Shown piece after piece: positions 1 through 8,650 of a DNA stretch of 64,000 nucleotides. This DNA is from UBA6168 sp965222975 (GTDB lineage: Bacteria; Bacteroidota; Bacteroidia; Chitinophagales; Saprospiraceae). A model generated the notes under the pieces. The model was not told the DNA's origin and ran no database searches. It saw nothing but the letters and a program-made list of their open reading frames with translations. The stretch lies in NCBI GenBank assembly GCA_965222975.1, contig CBDCVJ010000087.1:796038-860037 (forward strand), in the 5' to 3' direction. A program made the translations under genes and the position numbers. The stretch's first letter is position 1, and every line of letters starts with the position of its first letter.

Positions 1-169
1 TTAGTTATTTCGTGTTCTTCTAATGGCCAATTCATAATTAACTATTTGTTTGAATTAAAGGATATCTTTCTTTGTGTGCCTTTAAAGTATTAGGTTATTG
101 TAATAAGAATATCATTTTGCTTAACATTGGCGCTAAGATAAAAATTCCCCCCACTTTGCCTTACCTGTT

Positions 170-200
170 GTCGCAAGTTTAGTGAAACGTAACTTGCGAC
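170..200. repeat. Short intergenic hairpin
   Basis: Inverted repeat of 10 bp (GTCGCAAGTT at 170-179, AACTTGCGAC at 191-200) around an 11-nt loop. It lies about 45 bp beyond the stop of the minus-strand SH3 gene, so it could end or stabilise that transcript, but it has no T-tract. The rest of 1-245 holds nothing I recognise. Confidence 0.5.
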
Positions 201-245
201 TCCCCTTTCAATCAGCCGTCTGTAACTGAAGAATTGGATAGGCAG

Positions 246-626
246 CTATTTTGCTATTACTGGAATCCAACCAACCCCTCCCTCCGCATCCCTCACCAAT
301 TGGTATTCTCCATTTTTGCCAATCACCGCTACCTCTTCCTCAGATGGCAAGGCGGATATAGGTGCAGCTTTTTGAAAAGGCGACTGCAATAACTCAGTAG
401 TCTCTGCAAACCTAATTTTGTTGATAGCACGATTGACATCTTCAAGGCTATTGGCAGGCAAATAGCCAGAACGACAATCAGGGCTACTTACCCGATACCA
501 GGAACTGCTGGTTGCAACGATCTGCATAGGCAGGTGCCTGTTCAAGGTAGTGAGCGTGGTACTACCAATTTTCGGACTCGTCCTCAGGCGGGTGTTTGGT
601 TGACTTATCCAGGTGAGTCGTCCCAA
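246..626 (-). pseudogene. Tandem bacterial SH3-domain protein, probably truncated remnant
   Basis: Encodes about 126 residues that read as two SH3b-like modules: an N-terminal one with the cues NTRLRTSPK, SSWYRVSSP and SGYLPANSLE, then a second ending in GVGWIPVIAK. In Bacteroidota such tandem SH3b pairs usually form the C-terminus of larger secreted proteins such as M23-type peptidases. Here the reading frame stays open only to position 722, where a stop blocks it, and no ATG or signal peptide is available; the only candidate start is TTG at 626. I infer the 3' remnant of a larger gene whose catalytic part is gone. A short standalone SH3 protein starting at TTG cannot be excluded. Confidence 0.55.
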
Positions 627-1110
627 TTGCGAGGTATCAGCACGAATGGCTGGGGCCTTTTTTGTTTGATTGGCTACAAAGGGATAAGTTACTGTGTCTT
701 TATTAGACGGACTTATCCTGTTTTAGTTGCCAATGATGGGACAATGAAGTAGGAACGTATGCATGGGTGCTCCGATCCCAACAGAGACTGACGAACTGCC
801 AACTGTGGACTGCCTTACTCTTGTTAAACCTTGTTTACCTTCCGTTAAACGAACGTTAAAATGGATGTGGTTCAAATTAGCGGCAACCACCTAAGTCGTT
901 CATTTTTAACTATTTATAAAAACATTAAAGAAAACCTAAAATAATCGCAGATGTAACATTGGCCACAAAACGTTGTCTTAACTTTTGAAAGGCGGTGGAA
1001 TGGTTAATTTTGTCGGCGATTTGAAAAACAGAATTGGGGATGACGCTCTGGGCAGTATTTTTCACCAGCACTTCCCAATAAAATTTTACAACAAATAAAA
1101 CTCTACAATC
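627..1110. other. Intergenic stretch upstream of the first ompH
   Basis: No gene is supported in these 484 bases. The part next to the SH3 remnant (627-722) is still open in the remnant's frame. Near 830-862 there is a T-rich patch with GTTAAACGAACGTTAA, a near-palindrome. No clear TAnnTTTG promoter element was found close to the ompH start. Confidence 0.4.
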
Positions 1111-1623
1111 ATGGTAAAAAACATTGTTTTAGCACTCCTTCTTATCGGTTCTGCATTTACGGTCAACGCCCAGCGCATTGCATACGTTGATGTCGCAGCC
1201 ATCCTTGAAAGTATTGCCGAATACCAGGAGGCCCAAAACGAACTGGACGAACTGGCCGCCCGCTGGCGCACGGAGATCGCCGGGGAATATGATAAAATAA
1301 AAGGGGAATACAACCGCTATCAGGCCGAGCAGGTTTTATTGAGCGATGAAGCCCGCCAGGCAAAGGAGGAAGAGATCATGGAGATGGAAAAAGGCGTCCG
1401 GGAAATGCAAAAAGAACGCTTTGGCCCAAAAGGATTGCTCTTTGAAAAACGGAAAGAACTCGTACAACCTATCCAAGACAGGGTGTATGCCGCCATAGAA
1501 GAATATGCCGGCGACCGTGGCTACGATTTCATTTTCGATAAAAGCGGGTCGGCTGGGATGATCTTCGCCAACCCCGAATACGATAAAACAAATGATATAG
1601 TGGATAAGATAAGGAAGAATTGA
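1111..1623 (+). CDS. OmpH/Skp-family periplasmic chaperone, copy 1
   Basis: A 170-residue protein with a signal peptide (cleavage after about residue 20, VNAQ), then the family start RIAYVDVAAILE, a long Glu/Lys/Arg-rich helical region (about 40-120) that forms the coiled-coil tentacles of Skp, and the conserved tail YDFIFDKSG. Skp-type proteins hold unfolded outer-membrane proteins in the periplasm before the BAM complex inserts them. A second paralogue follows 294 bp downstream, the usual paired arrangement in Bacteroidota, where bamA commonly lies upstream; it is not seen here. The ATG at 1111 is supported by the signal peptide directly behind it. Family call secure, client specificity unknown. 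Confidence 0.93.
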   Translation: MVKNIVLALLLIGSAFTVNAQRIAYVDVAAILESIAEYQEAQNELDELAARWRTEIAGEYDKIKGEYNRYQAEQVLLSDEARQAKEEEIMEMEKGVREMQKERFGPKGLLFEKRKELVQPIQDRVYAAIEEYAGDRGYDFIFDKSGSAGMIFANPEYDKTNDIVDKIRKN

Positions 1624-1635
1624 TTGCCGATTGTG

Positions 1636-1701
1636 GGTTGCCAGTTGCGGGTTGTTAGTTGTTTTTGGCAACCGCCAACTCGCAACCTGCAACTGACAAC
1701 C
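1636..1701. repeat. Intercistronic word-iterated inverted repeat
   Basis: Starts 12 bp after the ompH copy 1 stop. Arms 1636-1654 and 1683-1701 pair over 19 bp with two mismatches. Each arm is a loose iteration of GTTG/CAGTTG words. No T-tract follows, so it is not a classical terminator; it is one member of a recurring class in this window. Confidence 0.75.
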
Positions 1702-1712
1702 AACCAATTCCT

Positions 1713-1720
1713 TACTTTTG
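1713..1720 (+). promoter_or_regulatory. Bacteroidota -7 promoter element, candidate
   Basis: TACTTTTG fits the Bacteroidota -7 consensus TAnnTTTG. It lies about 197 bp before the second ompH, just after the inverted repeat, and would give that gene its own promoter. No convincing -33 TTTG was found at the right spacing, so this is tentative. Confidence 0.4.
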
Positions 1721-1916
1721 CACTCTTATTTTTGATGAGGCCTTTTGAAAAAGAAAAAATTCAAGGTCATTTACAAATAAAACTCAAGTAGCAAATCAAA
1801 AATGAACTGAAAGGTTATTTTACAAAACGACGGGCCAGGTTCGCTTGTTTTTTCCCGAAATATCGGGACTGGCTATTATAATTTTCATTTTAATTTTGAT
1901 TGCATACGACTAAACT

Positions 1917-2432
1917 ATGATGAAAGTATTGTTTAAATCAGGAATCTTGCTTGCAGCATTTATCCTCATTACTGATGCTGTGCAGGCTCAAAAATTTGGC
2001 TATGTAAACTCTGGCCTTTTAGTAAGTGAAATGCCGGAAATGAAACGGCTTCAATCAGAACTTGAAAGCCATCAAACCATGCTCAAAAAGAAAGGCGAGG
2101 CGGAAGTGACCAAGTTCAAGCAAAAAGAACAAGAAGCCGTTCAGAAAAAGCAAAGAGGCGAAATGACGCCAAAGGAAGAAGAAACTGTGATGGCGGAATT
2201 GCAAAAAATGCAAGAAGATATTTACGCCATGGGGGCTGAGATGGAAAAAGAATTGGCTGAAAAGCAAGAGGAAGGTATGAAGCCCATTTTGGAAAAGGTG
2301 AATGAGGCTATCAAAGCCGTAGCAACCGAGGGTGGTTTCCAATATATCTTCGATACCCAGGCAGGTGTGATCCTTTATGCCGATGAATCTGCCGATGTGA
2401 CCGAGTTGGTGAAAGCCAAGATCAGCATGTAG
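1917..2432 (+). CDS. OmpH/Skp-family periplasmic chaperone, copy 2
   Basis: A 171-residue paralogue of the upstream gene: signal peptide to about residue 24 (DAVQAQ), KFGYVNSGLLVSEMPEM at the mature N-terminus, a charged coiled-coil region (about 45-125) and the tail FQYIFDTQAGVILYAD. Role as for copy 1: binding outer-membrane-protein clients in the periplasm. The start could be the first ATG at 1917 or the second at 1920. It is followed by a strong intrinsic terminator, so the chaperone pair forms its own transcription unit, separate from the sigma-factor cluster that follows. Confidence 0.93.
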   Translation: MMKVLFKSGILLAAFILITDAVQAQKFGYVNSGLLVSEMPEMKRLQSELESHQTMLKKKGEAEVTKFKQKEQEAVQKKQRGEMTPKEEETVMAELQKMQEDIYAMGAEMEKELAEKQEEGMKPILEKVNEAIKAVATEGGFQYIFDTQAGVILYADESADVTELVKAKISM

Positions 2433-2462
2433 CCCACTGGCAGACATTATAATGATATAGGG

Positions 2463-2500
2463 AAAACGGGGCAGTCTTGAACAACTGCTCCGTTTTTTTT
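2463..2500 (+). terminator. Rho-independent terminator after the ompH pair
   Basis: Stem 2463-2475 with 2484-2496 (ACGGGGCAGT against ACTGCTCCGT, one G-T pair), 8-nt loop, followed by a run of T to 2500. Confidence 0.85.
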
Positions 2501-2601
2501 CGTTAAAACAATGTTGCCAACTGAATACTTCCCACTACCACTGAACCCGTGCAACCCTTCTCATCAAGCACTGTCAGTTATTAACGAAAAAACAACAGGA
2601 T

Positions 2602-3150
2602 TTGGACTACGGAAGCACCCACAGGGAAATCATTGAAAAATGCATGCGTGGCGATCGCAAAGCGCAGTTCGACCTGTACAGGCTCTATTCACAAGCCATG
2701 TACAATATTTGCCTGCGTATGGTAAATGATGATCTGGATGCCGAAGACCTTCTCCAGCAATCCTTTGTCGATGTTTTCACTAAGATGTACAGTTTCCGCT
2801 ATGAATCGTCCATCGGGGCGTGGATCAAGCGGATCGTTGTGAACAACTGCATCAATTTTTTGAAAAAACGGCGGCTACAGATCGAAAGCCTTGACGACCG
2901 CTACCACCAAGTCGCCGACGACTTGCCCCTTGACAGGCAACGGGTCAACATAGAAGCGATCAATGCAGCCATCCGGCAGCTCCCAGATGGATACCGGGTC
3001 GTGTTCAGCCTTTATTTGTTCGAAGGATACGACCACCAGGAGATCGGCCAGATATTGGAAATCACAGAAGCTACTTCCAAATCGCAATTCAGCCGGGCCA
3101 AAAAGAAATTAAGAGACCTGCTCGAAGGTCAGAAAATAAGGATAGATTAA
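2602..3150 (+). CDS. ECF-type RNA polymerase sigma-70 factor
   Basis: 182 residues with the two ECF domains: sigma region 2 (about 10-80, including DAEDLLQQSFVDVFTKM and WIKRIVVNNCINFL) and region 4 (about 115-175, LPDGYRVVFSLYLFEGYDHQ then the helix-turn-helix). ECF factors direct RNA polymerase to a small regulon and are held by an anti-sigma factor; the next gene probably encodes it. The start is uncertain. TTG at 2602 keeps the whole of region 2 (REIIEKCMRGDRKAQFDLY) and is preceded by AACAACAGGAT, the same bases that precede the ATG of the other ECF gene at 24773. The first ATG, at 2644, would cut into the conserved helix. Confidence 0.93.
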   Translation: MDYGSTHREIIEKCMRGDRKAQFDLYRLYSQAMYNICLRMVNDDLDAEDLLQQSFVDVFTKMYSFRYESSIGAWIKRIVVNNCINFLKKRRLQIESLDDRYHQVADDLPLDRQRVNIEAINAAIRQLPDGYRVVFSLYLFEGYDHQEIGQILEITEATSKSQFSRAKKKLRDLLEGQKIRID

Positions 3151-3214
3151 ATGGTTGGATGGTTATATGGCTAAATGGTTTCTTAACCATTTAGCCATAT
3201 AACCATCCAACCAT
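3151..3214. repeat. Perfect 30-bp stem between sigma and anti-sigma genes
   Basis: Arms 3151-3180 and 3185-3214 are exact reverse complements over 30 bp with a 4-nt loop (TCTT). It begins directly after the sigma stop codon and ends 15 bp before the next ATG. Both arms iterate ATGGTT/ATGGCT-like words. No T-tract follows. Confidence 0.95.
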
Positions 3215-3229
3215 CAAGTAAAACTGAAG

Positions 3230-3772
3230 ATGGATCAATTAGAAAAATTTATTCGTGAAAACCGAACCGCGTTCGACACGGAAGTGCCCAGCTTGAGGGT
3301 TTGGGCCAATATCAACAAACAGATTGACAAACGGCCCCAACCCAAAATAATTTGGATGCGCCGACTGCGATCTATTGCAGCTATCGCAATATTGGCAGTG
3401 ACTGCCTGCGTTATTGGTTTTAAAATGGGAACAGCCTCAGCTGAGGCACGGTCATTGGCCGACATTTCCCCAGAACATGCAGAAATGGAACGCTTCTTCA
3501 ACAAACAGATAGAGGAGAAGATGGTCAAATTGGCAAGTTACGAGCAGGATGGTTTTGTAAAAGCCGATTTTCAGGAACTGGACGTCATTTATGAAGAACT
3601 CCAACAGGAATTGGAAAAAATCCCTGCCGGCACTATCAATGAAGACCGCGTAATTCAGGCCATGATCAGCAATTACCAAACGAAAATAGACATCCTTGAG
3701 CAAGTGCTCGAAAAGGTTCAAACAACCGGACAAACAAATTTAAAAACTGAAGAAAATGAAGTTAGTATTTAA
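3230..3772 (+). CDS. Putative anti-sigma factor (single-pass membrane protein)
   Basis: 180 residues: a soluble N-terminal part (1-42), one membrane helix at about 45-66 (IAAIAILAVTACVIGFKMG) and an extracytoplasmic, Glu/Gln-rich, mostly helical C-terminal part (about 75-170). No zinc anti-sigma HxxxCxxC motif is seen. The assignment rests on position, directly after an ECF sigma gene, and on topology: cytoplasmic N-terminus to bind sigma, periplasmic C-terminus to sense. It overlaps the next gene by 17 bp, so the two are probably translationally coupled. The function is inferred, not shown by a family motif. Confidence 0.65.
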   Translation: MDQLEKFIRENRTAFDTEVPSLRVWANINKQIDKRPQPKIIWMRRLRSIAAIAILAVTACVIGFKMGTASAEARSLADISPEHAEMERFFNKQIEEKMVKLASYEQDGFVKADFQELDVIYEELQQELEKIPAGTINEDRVIQAMISNYQTKIDILEQVLEKVQTTGQTNLKTEENEVSI

Positions 3773-4955
3773 AAATCGGCGCGTGCGCCAACTGGTCAAT
3801 TGGAGTGCCCTAGTACTCGGCCTCACCGCTCTACCCTATCTGGGCTTTGCGGGAGACCCAGTTCAGCAAGAGCAACCTATCCCAGAACAACAGGAACAAC
3901 CCGAGCAAGACGCTCAGGAATTTACTAAGACGGTCAAAAAGGAATTTCCCATTTCAACCACTGGGATTGTTGATTTGACTAACAAATATGGGAAAGTCGA
4001 GGTACACACCTGGGAACGAAACCGGGTAAAAATTGATGTAACCATTGTTGTGGATGCCCGAAGTGAATCCGCTGCTCAGGACGTATTCGACCGCATCCAA
4101 ATTGATTTTAGCAACGACGACGATTTTGTAAAGGCCGAAACAACCATTGAACCCAGCAACAGTTGGTGGGGCTCAAACAATAACAAATCGGAGTTCCAGA
4201 TCAATTATGAGGTATATATGCCGGAAAGCTGTAACCTTGAACTGAACAACCAATACGGCGACTCCAGTGTGGAAGCTATTTCAGGAAAAGCAGATGTGAA
4301 AGTCAAATATGGCAATTTCCAGTTGGATGGTGTCGGTGGCGACCTCCACGTTTACCTTGGCTACGGTAATGGAACTATTGCAAAAGCTAGGGATGTAACA
4401 GCCGATGTTTCCTACAGTAAGATCAATTTCAATGACGTGCAAGATGTTAATTTCGACACAAAATATTCCAAAGTATATGTGGATAAAGGTGCCGTTATAA
4501 AAGCGGATTCCAAATATGACCATTTCTACTTTGGAAAAATAGACCGCCTCAACTGTGAAAGCCATTATGGCAATGTAGAAATCAGTGATGCTGAAACAGT
4601 GATTGCCGATTCCCGCTACACCGATTACGTCGTTGGCAAACTTCGGGAAAACGCTGACTTTAACATCGAATATGGCGGCCTCAAATTGATGGACCTGACC
4701 AAGGGGTTTTCTTCTGTGCTCTTAGATGGAAAATATTCCGACTTCAAAATATATGTGGAACCCGAAGCAAGTTTTACCCTCGATGGTGCGACCAATTACG
4801 CCGCCATCAAATATCCTGACGCAATGGAAGTAACCTTTGAAAAGGACAAAGGCACTTCCCATGAAGTAAAAGGACATGTAGGCACAGCCGGGGCAAGGAG
4901 CATTATAAAAGCAAACTTAGAATACGGTGGATTGAGAGTAAGGTATAAAGAATAA
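3756..4955 (+). CDS. DUF4097-like secreted beta-strand-repeat protein
   Basis: 399 residues: signal peptide (about 1-29, ending YLGFAG), a Gln/Glu/Pro-rich linker (about 30-55), then a long run of short beta-strand repeats with recurring YG, KYG, YS and YGN steps (for example YGDSSVEAISG, YGNFQLDG, YGGLKLMD), as expected of the DUF4097 putative-adhesin beta-helix fold. Such proteins commonly follow ECF sigma/anti-sigma pairs in Bacteroidota and may be the regulated output or a surface sensor. The start overlaps the anti-sigma gene. A periplasmic or surface location is predicted; the molecular role is unknown. Confidence 0.8.
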   Translation: MKLVFKNRRVRQLVNWSALVLGLTALPYLGFAGDPVQQEQPIPEQQEQPEQDAQEFTKTVKKEFPISTTGIVDLTNKYGKVEVHTWERNRVKIDVTIVVDARSESAAQDVFDRIQIDFSNDDDFVKAETTIEPSNSWWGSNNNKSEFQINYEVYMPESCNLELNNQYGDSSVEAISGKADVKVKYGNFQLDGVGGDLHVYLGYGNGTIAKARDVTADVSYSKINFNDVQDVNFDTKYSKVYVDKGAVIKADSKYDHFYFGKIDRLNCESHYGNVEISDAETVIADSRYTDYVVGKLRENADFNIEYGGLKLMDLTKGFSSVLLDGKYSDFKIYVEPEASFTLDGATNYAAIKYPDAMEVTFEKDKGTSHEVKGHVGTAGARSIIKANLEYGGLRVRYKE

Positions 4956-4960
4956 TAAAT

Positions 4961-4997
4961 ATTGGGCATTAGGTATTTTGCATGCCTAATGCTCAAT
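4961..4997. repeat. Short inverted repeat after the DUF4097 gene
   Basis: Arms 4961-4973 and 4985-4997 pair over 13 bp with one mismatch (ATTGGGCATTAGG against CCTAATGCTCAAT), directly after the stop codon. It resembles the other word-type hairpins and is followed about 30 bp later by a T-tailed terminator. Confidence 0.6.
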
Positions 4998-5027
4998 TGC
5001 CGAAATATTATTTCATACTAATTCAAC

Positions 5028-5069
5028 AAAGGCCATTCTGAATCATTTTTCGGAGTGGCTTTATTTTTT
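5028..5069 (+). terminator. Intrinsic terminator of the sigma/anti-sigma/DUF4097 operon
   Basis: Bulged stem AAAGGCCATTCTGA (5028-5041) with TCGGAGTGGCTTT (5050-5062), then TATTTTTT. Confidence 0.65.
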
Positions 5070-5145
5070 GTTACTATTCAGCAGGCTTTGTTTTTAGTGA
5101 AAAAATTACATTTTTTCTTCTTTCACTCTCCATGCTGAACAGTTA

Positions 5146-6273
5146 CTATTTTTTTATAAATACTTGTCCGGAATATTTATCATTCATCACGATCGTTAAA
5201 TAATAAATGCCAGGCTGTAAATGCCCTACGGGAATGGATTTGCTGTGTCCATTGATTTTTCCGCCTGATATTTTTTGTGAAATATTATTCATAATATAAT
5301 AACGACCACCCATGTTTAAATTATCAGCATTTAAATTTAAAATATCATGAACAGGATTTGGAAAAATCTTTATATCATTTAATATATCCGGTTCATCTTT
5401 ATTTGCCACTATGCCATCTAAATTAAATTGGCTGAAAAATTCCCAAATTTCCTCACTCGCATTAATATCTTGATTGGTAACACCAATGATAAGGGAAGCA
5501 CCTGGCCATGTATGCCCACCGCCTTGAATTTTTATTAAAGACACTTTTGAGTTTTCGCATTCATTATAATCATAGCGAGTGGCTGTACATAAATCCGCTA
5601 CACTGGTATTTGCAATAGCAATAGTATCGGCATCTAACCCACAGTTATTATTATTCACCCAAAAATCAATGACATCCTCGACAGCAATGCTCACCCCTGC
5701 TGTTCCATTATATGCTACCACTCCATCGGCTGTTCCATGTATTTCCAATACAGGTACTGGCCTGCCTGGTTCGCAAACAAACCCTGGGGCGTGGCTTCCC
5801 GTCACAGAGGCGATGGCCGCTATTTTGTCATTTAATTCGCAGGCCAAGCGGTAACTCATAAACCCGCCATTGGACATTCCACAAGAATAAACCCTCGACA
5901 AATTGACGGAATAATTTGCAGCCAGTTCATCAATTAAATTGCTGATGAAACCAACATCATCCTCTGTACTGCCAAACGCCCAACCAACATTCCATGATGC
6001 CCCTTCCCCATTGGGATAACAGACCAGAAAATTATTAGTCTCCGCTACTGCATCCATTTCTGAATAAAGTTGCTGCTGGGAAGCATTGGATGTATAACCA
6101 TGAAGGTTGAAAACCAATGGGATTGGAGTGCCCGCTGCATAACTGGAAGGAACATACAAACGATAATCCCTTTGCAGTCCATCGTGTATCAGTGTCCCTT
6201 CAACCGTTTGCTGGCAGAAGACAGGGAGAGAAAAAATAAAAAACAATAAACTGAGTATGATTTTGGATCGCAT
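5146..6273 (-). CDS. Secreted PHB-depolymerase/feruloyl-esterase-like hydrolase, T9SS-tagged
   Basis: From the ATG at 6273 the protein has 375 residues; this start places a typical signal peptide (MRSKIILSLLFFIFSLPVFC) at the very front, whereas an upstream in-frame ATG (6321) would bury it. The alpha/beta-hydrolase core carries the nucleophile motif GMSNGG near residue 134, a likely acid in HGTADG and the histidine in GGGHTWPG, matching the polyhydroxybutyrate depolymerase/LpqC esterase group. The last ~75 residues (IKIFPNPVHDIL to QVFIKK) form a T9SS type A sorting domain, so the enzyme is exported through the outer membrane. The substrate (polyester or feruloylated polysaccharide) is not determined by sequence. 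A related gene lies upstream. Confidence 0.88.
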   Translation of the reverse strand: MRSKIILSLLFFIFSLPVFCQQTVEGTLIHDGLQRDYRLYVPSSYAAGTPIPLVFNLHGYTSNASQQQLYSEMDAVAETNNFLVCYPNGEGASWNVGWAFGSTEDDVGFISNLIDELAANYSVNLSRVYSCGMSNGGFMSYRLACELNDKIAAIASVTGSHAPGFVCEPGRPVPVLEIHGTADGVVAYNGTAGVSIAVEDVIDFWVNNNNCGLDADTIAIANTSVADLCTATRYDYNECENSKVSLIKIQGGGHTWPGASLIIGVTNQDINASEEIWEFFSQFNLDGIVANKDEPDILNDIKIFPNPVHDILNLNADNLNMGGRYYIMNNISQKISGGKINGHSKSIPVGHLQPGIYYLTIVMNDKYSGQVFIKK

Positions 6274-6324
6274 AATTACTTTTGATTTTTCAAAAACCAA
6301 AAGTAATTGAGTTAACAACATTTA

Positions 6325-7317
6325 TTACCTCCTGTCTATTATTATTTTTTTCACATACGTCCTTTTCTCTGTTTTTATATTCAAAAAAAGCAAGCCACCA
6401 CTTGAATATTCGCTAATATCAAAATTCCTTTTTTTCAAATCAATTTTCTTTAATGGTTTTCCGTCGCTATCTATTAATTCCATTTCTTCTATTTTTTCCT
6501 CGTCACCTAAAAAAGAAAAATTTATCACACCATTTGACGGATTTGGATAAACAATTATTCCTTTGTCGTTTTGTGAAACATCATTTATATCGGATATTTC
6601 ATATTGCGCCTCAATGAAGTTGAAACATTCCATCATTTCATCAGGAAAAGAAGAAAATGCGACGGTATGGCCAACACCGGGAATTTCATTTAAAATAGAA
6701 GTGCCCCCATTGCTTTGAATATCATTGTGCAACGCATTGGACACGTTAATAAAATTGGGAGCATCCGAAAGACCTATGCAAATACATGCTGGCGCAAAAT
6801 CTGCGATATTGTCATAATTAGGTTGCAAATCAGCTTCATTCCCCGCAGCGAATGGAATGACACCCCGCAAATTGGGGATTGGCCCATCATCAGTATCCAT
6901 TGCCACAATGACCGCATGCCTGCCACCAAAAGATAGCCCTGTTAAATAAACAAAGTCAGGGTCAATATTGTACATGGCCATCGCTGTATCAAGGGAATAT
7001 TGGAAAAGCAGTTTTGTCTGGCCTTCCTCATCTCCAAAATGTTCTATGTTTTCAGGACATAAAATAATGGCATTCAAACTATCAGACAAAGGACGCAACT
7101 GATCCCGGAACTGCCCGGCATCAGTGTTGGGTCCACCTCGAAAACCGACCAGTATTTTGTATGCTTGATTTGGGTCATAATCCTCGGGCACGTAAAAATA
7201 GAGTGTCCTTGCCACGTTGTAGTCGGCTTGTGGGAAATTGACGGATAGCTGAAAACTACCTATCGTTTGAGCATTTAAGAAAAAAGGAAATAGGAGCAAG
7301 AGTAAAAAATTCTTCAT
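6325..7317 (-). CDS. Secreted alpha/beta hydrolase, esterase-like, T9SS-tagged
   Basis: 331 residues from the ATG at 7317, which gives the signal peptide MKNFLLLLLFPFFLNAQ; longer in-frame starts lack one in front. The hydrolase core has ILVGFRGGPNTDAG (oxyanion region), the nucleophile elbow GLSFGG and a late histidine in IPGVGHTVAF, so the Ser-Asp-His triad looks complete. A T9SS type A sorting domain closes the protein (IVYPNPSNGVINF to YVKKIIID). It precedes the other esterase by 51 bp on the same strand and is probably co-transcribed. Similar in plan but clearly divergent in sequence from its neighbour; substrate unknown. Confidence 0.82.
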   Translation of the reverse strand: MKNFLLLLLFPFFLNAQTIGSFQLSVNFPQADYNVARTLYFYVPEDYDPNQAYKILVGFRGGPNTDAGQFRDQLRPLSDSLNAIILCPENIEHFGDEEGQTKLLFQYSLDTAMAMYNIDPDFVYLTGLSFGGRHAVIVAMDTDDGPIPNLRGVIPFAAGNEADLQPNYDNIADFAPACICIGLSDAPNFINVSNALHNDIQSNGGTSILNEIPGVGHTVAFSSFPDEMMECFNFIEAQYEISDINDVSQNDKGIIVYPNPSNGVINFSFLGDEEKIEEMELIDSDGKPLKKIDLKKRNFDISEYSSGGLLFLNIKTEKRTYVKKIIIDRR

Positions 7318-7754
7318 AAAAAATTGTGTTTGGTGAGAAGCAAATGTCGAGAAAAGGATACCATTCCAATGTCGCTGCCTTGTCAATAAAAGGTAAGAGT
7401 AGAAAGGCATTTGGGGAAGCATAATTCTGTAATGATCCTGATTTGGCCCATGAATTCTAAAATAGCATTTCATTTTCTCGTTCCTTTTTTCAAACTTCAG
7501 GCAAGCAACTCAAATTTGGGATTTTACATTTAAAAAACAATTGGTTGGGTAAACGCATCGATAATCTGAATTTTTGTAGTGTGATAATGGTCTATTTTAT
7601 CAGCGCATTTTATTTTATTTCTGTGGACTCGGAAACCTCTTTTCCATATTGATCTGTTCATGACGCTTGGCGGTAAAACCAAAGACGGGGATAAAGACAT
7701 TGTTTTTTAGCAAAGGTCTATAAATGTTTAAGAATTAACCTAACCGAAAAAGGT
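7318..7754. other. Intergenic stretch upstream of the esterase pair
   Basis: No intact gene. On the plus strand a short open stretch around 7620-7710 reads LFMTLGGKTKDGDKDIVF before a stop, and 7695-7754 is open in the frame of the small ORF that follows. Both may be debris of an older gene. No terminator or promoter was convincing. Confidence 0.3.
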
Positions 7755-7964
7755 TTGGAGTGGGCAAATTTGCTCAACGAACAATTGGAGGAAGTAAAAA
7801 ACAATTTATTAAAAATTAAAATAGGCAATACCAATAAATCAAAGTTCAAGGTAATTAGAATACCCTTAATTCTTGAAAAAATTGGAGAAAAGGAACTTTC
7901 AATCAATAGTTTTAATAACTGCAAATTCGAAATATATAAAGACGATTCACAAAAGAACATGTAA
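7755..7964 (+). CDS. Small unrecognised protein, possibly a gene fragment
   Basis: 69 residues if started at TTG 7755; the frame is open back to 7695 without an ATG. Residues around the start (NLTEKGLEWANLLNEQLEEV) look like a winged-helix or coiled-coil tail, and the rest is Lys/Ile-rich with no motif I know. The base composition is AT-rich, like the following thioredoxin gene. The lack of a good start suggests a remnant rather than a working gene. Confidence 0.25.
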   Translation: MEWANLLNEQLEEVKNNLLKIKIGNTNKSKFKVIRIPLILEKIGEKELSINSFNNCKFEIYKDDSQKNM

Positions 7965-8054
7965 TTTTGTTTTTCACAACCAAATCATGGCTAAATTCCC
8001 TTGCAACAAATCATCTCTAAGAATTACTAATTGCTACCTTTTATAAACTGTACC

Positions 8055-8648
8055 ATGAAACGCTTCTTGTATATATTGACCTTATTCCTATTGTTTCCTA
8101 CTTGTCAAGAAAATATTTTGGACTATGATACTGCTATGAGTATTTGTGAAGAAAAACGCCAAGAAGCGATGAATTCAAAAAGAAAAAAAGGCATTGTGTT
8201 AATCCCGCGTAATTGTATCGTTGGCTGTCAACTCCCAGATATTGAAGCAAAATCCCTTTCTGGTAAAACTTATAACACGGAACAATTAATGGGCAATATG
8301 AACATAATTAATTTCTGGTTCATTGGTTGCCCCCCATGCATTAAAGAAATACCAGTCCTAAATACACTTGCAACCAAGTATTCTGACAGGAGCATTAATT
8401 TTTTAGCAATTGGGCGAGATAGCAATAAAGACCTTAATGAGTTTTTGTCGGAAACAGAATTCTGTTTTGATATTATCTCAGATGGGCGTCAATTAATTGA
8501 AGAAAAATTCAAATTGCCATGGGGGTTTCCAACTACTATGGTTACGGACACTAATAATATTATAATTGCCATGTTTGCTACTATAGATGAAAAAATCCTA
8601 TCCAAAAAAATCGAACCATTGATTTTAAAATACTCAAAAGAGAAATAA
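8055..8648 (+). CDS. TlpA-like thioredoxin-family lipoprotein
   Basis: 197 residues. The start at 8055 puts a hydrophobic leader and a possible lipobox at the N-terminus (FLLFPTC), so the protein is probably a lipoprotein of the periplasm. The thioredoxin-like domain (about 50-190) has IINFWFIGCPPC with the CxxC redox pair, then EIPVLNTLATKY and a cis-Pro region GFPTTMVTD, as in TlpA/ResA reductases. The likely role is reduction of periplasmic disulfides. The gene is AT-rich compared with its neighbours and stands alone between a small fragment and the convergent transporter. The specific partner is unknown. Confidence 0.85.
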   Translation: MKRFLYILTLFLLFPTCQENILDYDTAMSICEEKRQEAMNSKRKKGIVLIPRNCIVGCQLPDIEAKSLSGKTYNTEQLMGNMNIINFWFIGCPPCIKEIPVLNTLATKYSDRSINFLAIGRDSNKDLNEFLSETEFCFDIISDGRQLIEEKFKLPWGFPTTMVTDTNNIIIAMFATIDEKILSKKIEPLILKYSKEK

Positions 8649-8650
8649 AT

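Noticed and set aside
534..752. 72-codon plus-strand frame near the SH3 remnant
   Set aside because: Antisense to part of the SH3 frame, no homology cues; the minus strand carries recognisable SH3 motifs.
3151..3214. Interpretation of the sigma/anti-sigma stem as an ordinary terminator
   Set aside because: There is no T-tract behind it and the downstream genes overlap as one operon with the sigma gene and lack another evident promoter.
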